NCBI GenBank assembly: GCA_023055505.1
Contig: JALIRH010000038.1
Coordinates: forward strand, 4,472,327 to 4,536,326
From: Callipepla californica brunnescens
Taxonomy: Eukaryota > Chordata > Aves > Galliformes > Odontophoridae
DNA: 64,000 bases
Direction: 5' to 3'
The translations under genes were made by a program, and so were the position numbers. Below, one piece after another: positions 55,286 through 64,000 of this stretch. The notes under the pieces are model-generated. The model was not told where the DNA came from. It did not search any database and saw only the letters and a program-made list of their open reading frames with translations. Each line of letters opens with the position of its first letter. Position 1 is the stretch's first letter.

Positions 55286-58200
55286 GTCATCTCCTCCAGA
55301 TTCTCTTAATATTCCTTGGTTGTTAATGTAGTTATGAAATACAAAAGTAAAATACTTTAATTTTTAAAGAAGAAATCCACAAGAGATTGGAGCAGCACCA
55401 GTGTTCTAAAATCAACAGACCATGAAACTACTAAATATGTCAGTACATTTAGAAATGTTATTTGCATGAAACACTATAAAAAATATATACCATATTAATA
55501 AACTCTGCACTTAAAGAGAGAAACTGATCAACTGTCATTGTAGATATTTGATTAGATACTACTTCCTTTGCCTACTCCTATATGAATTTTCAGTATGCCA
55601 GTTCAATTTCAGGGGAAAAAAGTATTTTTAGTTAATACTGCAAAGAAAAATGAATTGGTTATACCTTTCAAGGATTTCTGTAAACACCTACTGATTTAGT
55701 TCAATATCTCTAGCTGTGAAAGAAAAACAAAATTGAGCAAAAGAAAAACCAACAAAACCAACCAACCAAATAAAAACCCAAACTCCTGTAAATAAGAACA
55801 AATCAAGGCAAAGAAAAGCAAAGCAGTCCAAAAGAAAACAAAGCAAAATAAAACTACCATGAATTGTAAGCCTGGTACTTTCAAGTATGTTGGCATTTTA
55901 ATGGATAAGTCTTCTAAGGATTCAAGGATAGTGTTCTTGAAAGTTCTCATTGCTTTCTGAAGTATTTCTGTTATAGTATCTTTGTATTAAGAAAATTTAA
56001 ACTTTTAGAAGACGAGAAATTTGAATGAATATTAAAATGCTAAGTATCAATTGTATGTTTAAAAGTTATATTAAGGGTACAACTTTCAGTGTACATTTAG
56101 TTCATTTTAAATTAGGTTTTGCAGAAGGAGCTTCGATTTTTACACATTATGAATGTGAATGACTGAATGTATCATTCTGGGGGTTAGACCGTTAGCTCGA
56201 CTATATCCAATGCAAGACTATAAAGAAAAGAAGTGCTCCTGTGAATGCTGTAAAAATTATGTAGTATTTTCAGGTAGTTATATGTGAACAGACTATGTCT
56301 TTTTGCTTCTAACAGATGACTCAGAGGGATAGTAAGGGTCTTGACTTTAGGCCTCTCCACTTTTCTGTGTCTAGTTAACATAGCTGAGAAAGCATGAAGA
56401 CAACAACATAAAGCACGAGTAAATTGAGCTTTTCTTTCACTAGGTATAAGAAGGTGCTGGGGAAAAGGGATTTGCCATGCATGGACTTTCTTAGCTACTG
56501 TAGTTTTCACACTGCTTATTGTTTTGGTCTGTACCTCAGAATCAGAATTTTACCCTCAGTGACTTACTGAGTGAATTTAATTAATACAGCTGATACTAGG
56601 GGCATTCCGAATCATGCCTTCAAGGTGCAGTTGAGGCTGGCTTTGGTAGTTCATACACATACAAAAATTCAGCCGCAGTTCCTCATCTCAGCTCATTCCT
56701 CAGGCACCTAACAGCTTCTGTTGCAGAAGGCCTCCTTGAAACAAGGGCCTGGGGTTTTGCATTGACTGTGATAACTGCAACGGAGATTTTGCCATTAAAC
56801 CAAGCTGAATTTTTCAGAACCTGGTTTGGAACTCTATTTAACCATTATTTTTCTCCCTTTAACCATATCAGTTTATCGGACCTGGAAACTCCATATCAGC
56901 AAAAATACCGATCAACTATTTGCATTTCACCTGGCACTCAATCTTCCCCAAAGTTAATTCCCTTCTATGGATTAGCTTTTTTTTTTTTTTTTTTCTTTAG
57001 TTACATGGCTGCTTTGTGCTAGCTGAATTTGCGAAAGTCTTACTTTTGTTTGCATAAAGCTCTCATGATTTCATGAAAGAACACAGTATTGCAAGTCTTA
57101 GCCTCCAGTTAAGATGATCTGCTATCTCTACCGCAGCTTTCAGAAGAGTTCTTCCCAGGGCTATTCTATTTTAAACTTAATTAGATGTTTCAGCTTAGTT
57201 TAAAAAAAAAATCTAGAAAAATGACAACAGGGAGACTGGCAGGTGTAGTGTGGTTCTGTGTCAGGAGGCAGCAAAGATTTCTGAGTTAGAGCAGGCGTTT
57301 CAGTCCCTAATGACATTACTGCAGAGAATGAATGAGTCAAGTAGCATTTTTACTTGCGATTGGTCTGGCTTCTTTCTAAATGATATTAAAAGTTAATAAA
57401 ATAGTAAAAAGGGACAGAATTATATACAATAAAATACAAAATAATGAAAAGAAATAATGCTCCCCAGATGGTTTGCAGTCAGAAAAGTTTCCTGACAATT
57501 ATATATGCCAACTTGGATCTGCTGTTCGTTTGTACAGAGGTAACTTTGCAGAGGGGTATTAATCCTAAGTGTCACGTCTGTAAGAACTAGGTCATACCAA
57601 TCTTAATTTGTGTACATGCAGCTAGAGAGATTAATGGTAACCTGATCTTAGTAGAGCCAAGGTTTTCAAAGGCAGCTGATAATTCTCAGAAAATGTAAAG
57701 GACTTGATCCTTAGAATGAACAGAATGTTCAGAGAGTGAAAAATAACACATTGATCTGCTAAAACACAGAACTATTGAAAATGGTGACAGTAAAGTTCTG
57801 TTTTTACAGTTAGGGTTAACATTAAGGAAGCAAGTTTGTGCCATACATTCTGGTTATTAAATATTAACATTATTGTGTCTATGTAGCATAATCATGTTGC
57901 AGGTGTAATTCAAGTTACATAGCTCATTACAAAATAATAAAAACATCAAGACACTACCAAATTTTGAGCTACTCTTAAATAGTCATAGAAATGAACAGCA
58001 CAGTGCTATGTTTAGTCTGTGAGTTAACATTTAGGACAACAATGGGACATCATATGTGCTGTTTCTGGCCAAAATTCTGTAAGAGGTATCAGCTGCGGTG
58101 GAATATGAATATAAAAATATTTGTACATCCATCTCAGTTCTTAGTTCAGTTGCACTGATACAGCATCTGGGGATGGATAGTTTATCTACAAAACACACAG

Positions 58201-59315
58201 GTATACACCATAAAAGAGAATTTTGAATTATTATCTCCAGAACCTCTGGTCTGTATCCTTCACCTTCTGTCCTCTTTTCTTCTCAAGTTCATAATTTCTT
58301 CTATTAATTTTCTTAGTTCTTGTTTCTCTGTTGTTCCTCACATTTGTAGAGGCTATGAATGAACTTAAATAATTTACTTATTTTAATTTCTCTTTACAAT
58401 CTTTCCTTTTACCATAATTTTAGATTGAATATTGCATAGGCACTAGCAACAAATAAATATTTCCAGCGTTTCTCTCTTGCATGCACATCGCTGCAAAATT
58501 TTGCTATTCTATAAGTCTGTCTTGTTTAATTTTGGTTTCATGGGGAAAAAATAACCTATCATATGACCATCACATGTGTTTCCCTGTTGAGAATTCACTG
58601 CTTTGCCATCTAGAATATCCTGTCCTGCTTTCCTAGCAGCATTTGCATTTGTTTCTTTTTATTTTCTTTTTGGAATATGGTCCTTCTTTCATAAACTCAT
58701 TTTTTTCAAACCTATATTGCCTTCCTTAGGATTCAATTGTTGTCATTTTTCTACGTGCACTAAGTTTTATTACTAACTTTTATTATTCCTTCTCAAACTG
58801 CCAGTATCTCTCCCTGAACCTTAATTTTCTAATTATAAAGGTGTATTGATGATCTTCTCTTTTCAGGAGACTATCCCATCAACATACTTTAAGAGTGATA
58901 AACATAGAAGACTTGATGGTGACTCTGTTTTATGTTGACTCAGAGTTTTAGAGTTCTTGAGTAGTATTTCTAACTTTATGTGTTTTAAAACAAAGGAAAC
59001 TTCCACTTAGTGTGAGAAAAAAGTATTCATTAAAAATCCAATTTCAAAAGTTAATTTTTAAATATTTAAATTAAATAAGAATTATGCTGAAATATTTTTG
59101 AAGTTATTGCAATTATCTGAAAAGGAATTAAAAATAGATTTTTTTTTTTTAGGATCCTATTTACAGTCACCTGATATTTCATTAATATCTTCTAATTGCC
59201 ATTTATTTTGTTCCTGAGTTCCCTATTTGACTCAATCAGTGGGCACCACATAGTGCTTTGGACCTCAGAAAGTACTACTATAGCCTCTAAATCACAATTA
59301 CCTTTTCTTTTCTTC

Positions 59316-59335
59316 TTTTTTTTTTTTTTTTTTTT
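59316..59335. repeat. T20 homopolymer
   Basis: Twenty consecutive T after a CTTTT-rich lead-in. Confidence 0.95.
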
Positions 59336-62300
59336 CCTATGCACAGAGCTACACAAAGCAAGTAGAAAGTAATTTATCCCTCCAAGCCAAAGAACAGGAA
59401 TTCTGTAGAGACAACTGTCAGTTTGAAATAAAGAATGAATAGCAGCTAAATGAATAAATAAATAAATAAACTACATTTAAAAGATTATCCACAGAATTTT
59501 GAATGGCCAGAGGGGAGAATTAAGGTACTCGAAACAAGATATTAATTGAGAAATGTTTACAATAAATTTGAAATGTAAAGCTTTTTTAAACTGAGCAAAT
59601 GATGAAAATTAGAATGCTAGAATGTGAGAGATCAGTAAAGAGAAATGAATCAGTGAAAGATGTGTAAAGCAGCTTTGCAAAAGTTGTGTTAGATCTAAAC
59701 TGAACTGTTTAAATGTATACCCAGGAGTACTTTCTGTAAGAAGTTTTCCTTTTGGCTAGCAAGCTGTGCTATAGGTTTCTGAATTGCATGTCTGCACAAG
59801 TTTTCATCTATTCTGTGTTCGTTGTGAAGAGAAACATGTCATTACATCTAGTACTCAGTCTGGAGTAGGTATTTGCTTATTTGATTTTAAATGAATCCTT
59901 ATACCATACTTGTCATCATATCTGAGTATCTTGACTAACATTGAACACTTGACTAACATCTATCAAGTATTGATTTTTCTTTCACTTTCCTCCACTCTCC
60001 TGTGTGAATATTATGTGCCATGAAAAATCTTGTTTTGAAAGTTATTTGTTACCTGCTTTGAGCTTTTCTTTGTTTTCATTTTTTTTTCTTTTTTTACTTA
60101 TGAATGTTGCCATCTATTAATGATAAAGGTGGCAAGCTCAAATAAATATTCATTGCATTCAAAACCATGAAGATTATATGCTTTTGTGAGAATTTCTGCT
60201 GCTCTGAGATTGGCCCCAAATAACTTGAAGTACTCTGTTTCCTGTACAGATTTGTTTTTTATTCTGATTAGGAATATTTTCACCATGACAGGAGGACAAT
60301 CACCAACCAGGTACTTCATTCTAATTCTTAAGTATGGGTAAGGAAGAAGGAGTTGTTCAGGGTTTTTTTTTGTTTTTTTTTTTTTTTTGTCTTGATTTGT
60401 TTTTTGGTATTCTGAATTTTGGTTTGTGGCTCAACTGTTTGACTGATAGGAAAATACATATATATATTTTATCTGGCTTAAACTTCCTTTGATAATATAG
60501 ACTAACAGGCAAACCTGATGTAGTAATGATATGAGAAGGCATTAACCTGTATTCCTGCAGAGACATAGCTGCATGCTGTGGCTGCAGGCAGAGTTCTGAG
60601 AGCTCTTTTGTTTCTTTTCAGAGAACTTCTCCTCTCCCCTTCATTGGTCACTTTCATGGTCACACACAGGCTGCCATAGAGGGTAACTTTCTTCACATTG
60701 TCCAGTAGCAGATGAATAGTCCTCTCTACAGCTATCACTCTGCTCCCTGAGTCTGGAAATTTTAACTTAGTCAGTTCAGTGTACAGCAATGGCAGCATTC
60801 ATTTTCCAGACAGAAATTCATGTGATTTATGCCTGAGTTTAACCATTTTTAACCCTGATATCTTTACCGTAGACTCACAGTAATGAACTAGGTGTTATTC
60901 TCTAAAGGTGGCAGAACGTTAGTTGAGAACACGTACGCAGTATTGAACTTCTGGAGAGTCTACCACAGGGAGCTGGGGAATCAGACAACATTAGGATGTT
61001 CAGGAAGAGATTAGGTAAGTTCACAGGCAGAAGACATGTTGATAGATGTTAAAAGAACGTGGCATAGGATGTACTACATCATCTCTAATATAACCAGTCT
61101 TCACGCTGAGGAGGTAAAAGGATACTGGACTTCAAAAACAAGGCTGCACTTTCATGCTTCCCCTAAAGAACATCTCCTGGATGAACCTGAGCTAGCCTCA
61201 CCCAGCAGGACATTTCTTATGTCCTTAGGATCGTTTCTGAGCATTAGATGAGTCTGAGCAGGGCTTGAATTAAGTATGACAGTAAAGGTGTGATCTTAAC
61301 AAAGGTGCAATGCTTTCTGAATGCAAAATTAACAGAATACCTGCCTTTCAAAAAAAAAAAAAATCAATAGGGTTTATCATGTAGAAACCATATTTTGGTT
61401 TAAGAAAAAGGATTCTTGCTTCATTCTTCCGGGTTGCTTTGGTAATTTTAAATAAATATTATTGTTCTGTGCCGCTAACCTCTTATCTCAAAAGCCAATA
61501 AGAATAATAAGAACAACAATTTCCTGAGATGATGTTTTTTCATCAGATTATCACTAAACCAAAGGTTATTATCAGATCAATAAGTGTAGGAAACTAATAT
61601 TAAACCTGAAAAATAATCCACATAGGTCATCATTTCAGGTCTAGTCTATGATGTTATAAACTACAAACTTTACAAACTATTTGCTCTTTGGTGGGATATG
61701 TGAACTGAACTGATGATTCCCATTCGCTTCATAAGGGACAAGGTATACATCATATCAAATAAAAATCACCCAGCTACAAATAGAACTGGACTAATATCCA
61801 CTTCACAGTGCAACTCAGCTTAGAGTGGAGATAAATAAGTAGTGAACATAAAAGGCATTATTCTCATTGCAGTATTATGGATGCTTTGTGGCTATTTCTA
61901 CTTTTGATAGTGTCAGTTTATTCTTTGTTATAAATACTAGTATTGTTTATACAAACAAACAAAGCACAAAAAACCTTCAAGTGTTCACACTGAGATATAA
62001 TGAAAGTAAGCACATTGTGAGAGTTGAAAAAGGGTTTATGAAATAATGTCTGATAGGACACTGTGTTTTTTGTATTCAACTGGGATACTCCATTGTAGGT
62101 CAGGAACACTGAATTAGTATTTTCTTCCCACTATTGAAATTGGTAACCTACTCCAGGAACACACATAGAATTGAAAAAAAAAGAGGTCAAAACTGGCACA
62201 TGAATACATCAAAGGGTTTTAGAATGATAACAAGACTTTTAATCAGCCCCTGGTTGTTTACTGACAGCAGGAGATCTGAACCAGCCATTTAGCAGGTTAG

Positions 62301-62916
62301 GAGGTAATCATGCACATCTAATTACTGTTCCTAGGGCACCACTTTTTAAAGATGTGGATTTCTACCCTGTGAGTGTGCCCTGTTTTATATGCTTCGGGTC
62401 TGAATTGCAGGAGATTGGTTGTTAATGTAACATGGTCTTTGGGAGGCCATAGAAAATGACCAAAGCAAAAGGAAAAATAAACTGCAAATAAAAAACAAAA
62501 AGCAAATACATCAATAGTGAACAATCAGATAATCCAATCTCAAGATACAGAAAAAGTTCAAAATGTGTACTCCAATTACATATTGCCTGCAGGTGCTCAA
62601 TGAGAGACAAAAGCAATAAACACATCAAATCACTGGAATGTTTCCACAGATCCTACGTCACTGCAGCAAACACTACAGTTCAAAGAAACAGCATTGTATC
62701 TCAAAACTGAACTCCTGTATTAAGACATCTGATATGAATGGACAGAATTTAAACTCCTCCTGGTACCTCTCTAATTAAACCAACATGTTCAAAATAATCT
62801 AGTTTCCTTTTGTTTCCAATGTTAATTTATGTAATGTACATTGTATCTATATACCATACTGTCTTTAAATTTTTTTGCTGGCATAATGTGACTATAAATA
62901 CACAGAGATAAAAAGA

Positions 62917-62980
62917 ACAACAAAAAACAAAAACAAAAACAAAGAAAGAGAGAAAAACAAAAAGGAAAAAAAGAAAGAAG
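62917..62980. repeat. A-rich (CAAAAA/GAAA)n tract
   Basis: AC-interrupted A runs turn into GAAA units over about 64 bp. No retroposed element is visible upstream. Confidence 0.85.
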
Positions 62981-63500
62981 CAAGCCTACACAACAATAAC
63001 TTCAAGTATAGGAGGCCTTGAAAAAAAGCGGTACAAAAATATTTTTGATGTAATGTAAAACTAGCAAAAAACAACAGGTTTTTTTCACTATTTTTAATAT
63101 TATTCCTTTCTTGCTGTGATGAAAGATTTATATTTTGTCTGAACTACTTCAGAGCAAATCTCTTCTTCTGAAAAAAAAAATTTTTTAAAAAGTACATCGC
63201 AGAATTGGATTGCTCTAAATGACAAAAATGACAAAGCTTAATTTTTCAGCACCGCAAACCTATATTTATGAATTGAATCAATACTCATCAGATCTCCCAG
63301 ATGAGAGATAAGCTTGGCAATAAGAGGCACTTGGTTTGCTTATAAAAATACTGAGGAAGATAGTGAGATAACAGTTATAAAGAATTTTCTTTTTGTTATG
63401 TCTAATTAGGACTACTTGATTACTTTCTCCTTACTGAAGAAAATATCAAACTCAAGGAATAATACTCTACTAGAATGTTTCATTCCAAAATCAAATTATG

Positions 63501-63526
63501 AATAAATAAATAAATAAATAAATAAA
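63501..63526. repeat. (AAAT)n microsatellite
   Basis: About six AAAT units without interruption. A shorter array of the same motif lies at 59452-59470. Confidence 0.95.
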
Positions 63527-64000
63527 AATCAAACAATAAAAACACAGTTCAAAACAGTTTTCCTTCAAAAATTACTTTCAACTGAAGATTTTGTCTAATC
63601 CTATTTTTCTTTAAGAATTTCCTTTAGATTAGTTAGATCTGTTACATGATTTATTCTGTAATGCAGATCATGACATCTTTGACCGTACATTCTTGCAAAT
63701 GTACTTACTATTTGGTAGATATTGTGACTTCAAAACAGTGAAATATTTCTTCAGATTCTGTGGTTCTTTTATCTGTTTTACTGTGATCATTGTGACAGTA
63801 TTTTTGCCATGAGTATTTTTGTCTGAATTAAATGTTTTGGTCTCTGCAAATACTCATGACTTTTAACTTCATTTTTTGTGAGCATTTGTTCCCATAAAAA
63901 TGACTGTACAAATGAACATAGAAAGCAAATACAAAAGAACATAGATTGTAGCTAAAGCAAGTGTGTTAAGTAATGCAAGTAAATATTTACATAGGTTTTT

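Larger units (their letters stand above)
55286..64000. other. 8.7 kb without recognised dispersed repeats or genes
   Basis: AT-rich. Simple repeats include A/C-rich sequence at 55715-55850, T18 at 56977-56994, T20 at 59316-59335, (AAAT)n at 59452-59470, T runs at 60363-60388, an A-rich tract at 62917-62980 and (AAAT)n at 63501-63526. Longest frames: 56184-56510 minus (108 codons) and 60502-60798 minus (98 codons). Neither carries a domain I can name. Confidence 0.5.

Noticed and set aside
60900..61020. Phrase 'ggatgttcaggaagagattagg' considered as a CR1 3' segment
   Set aside because: Fewer than 25 bases resemble CR1-like text and the neighbouring blocks are absent.

Overview
The window looks like non-coding nuclear DNA from a bird, most probably a galliform (chicken or a close relative). 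The evidence is the mobile-element content. There are about 18 CR1 LINE fragments, several with the typical avian CR1 3' end (tail of the type ATTCTATGATTCTAT). There are four ERV long terminal repeats with an avian look, and two fragments of one mariner family that resembles the chicken mariner called Galluhop. The background is AT-rich and CpG-poor, with many poly-A/T runs and short AT repeats. I found no intact protein-coding gene, splice-consistent exon, tRNA, rRNA or CRISPR array. Open reading frames here are short (139 codons at most) and are either accidental or lie in decayed CR1 sequence. The window is most easily read as intergenic sequence or a large intron; I cannot tell which.

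Layout. 1-9.1 kb: nested CR1 at 650-1307, a short CR1 tail at 2528-2700, a long CR1 at 3748-5185 split by a solo LTR (4560-5133) with a matching 5-bp target duplication, an old/young CR1 pair in opposite orientation at 7453-8345, and a CR1 tail near 9.0 kb. 9.1-14.6 kb: mostly unique, with an (AAAAT)n array near 13.6 kb. 14.6-18.4 kb: CR1 at 14648-15202, an ERVL-like LTR at 16293-16859, CR1 pieces at 17.5 and 18.2 kb, and a mariner end at 18.1 kb. 18.4-26.9 kb: 8.5 kb without a recognised dispersed repeat, apart from simple repeats that include a 29-base G run. 26.9-29.0 kb: two CR1s and a degraded avian repeat, probably ERV-internal. 29-37.7 kb: mostly unique, with an unexplained GC-rich patch near 31.3-31.65 kb. 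37.7-39.6 kb: a second solo LTR with 5-bp target duplication, a CR1, and a mariner 3' end that still shows the transposase C-terminus. 40.5-45.5 kb: three CR1s, two of them in inverted orientation, and a second ERVL-like LTR. 50.0-50.7 kb and 54.8-55.3 kb: CR1 fragments. The remainder to 64 kb is unique AT-rich DNA.

No genes work together here: the functional content visible is transposon history. Family names are from pattern recognition without a database search, and boundaries are usually good to about 5-20 bases except where target duplications fix them. I did not find convincing evidence of a new biological system. The points most worth checking are the nested insertions, the internally deleted CR1 copies, the G29 tract, and the GC-rich patch near 31.4 kb.
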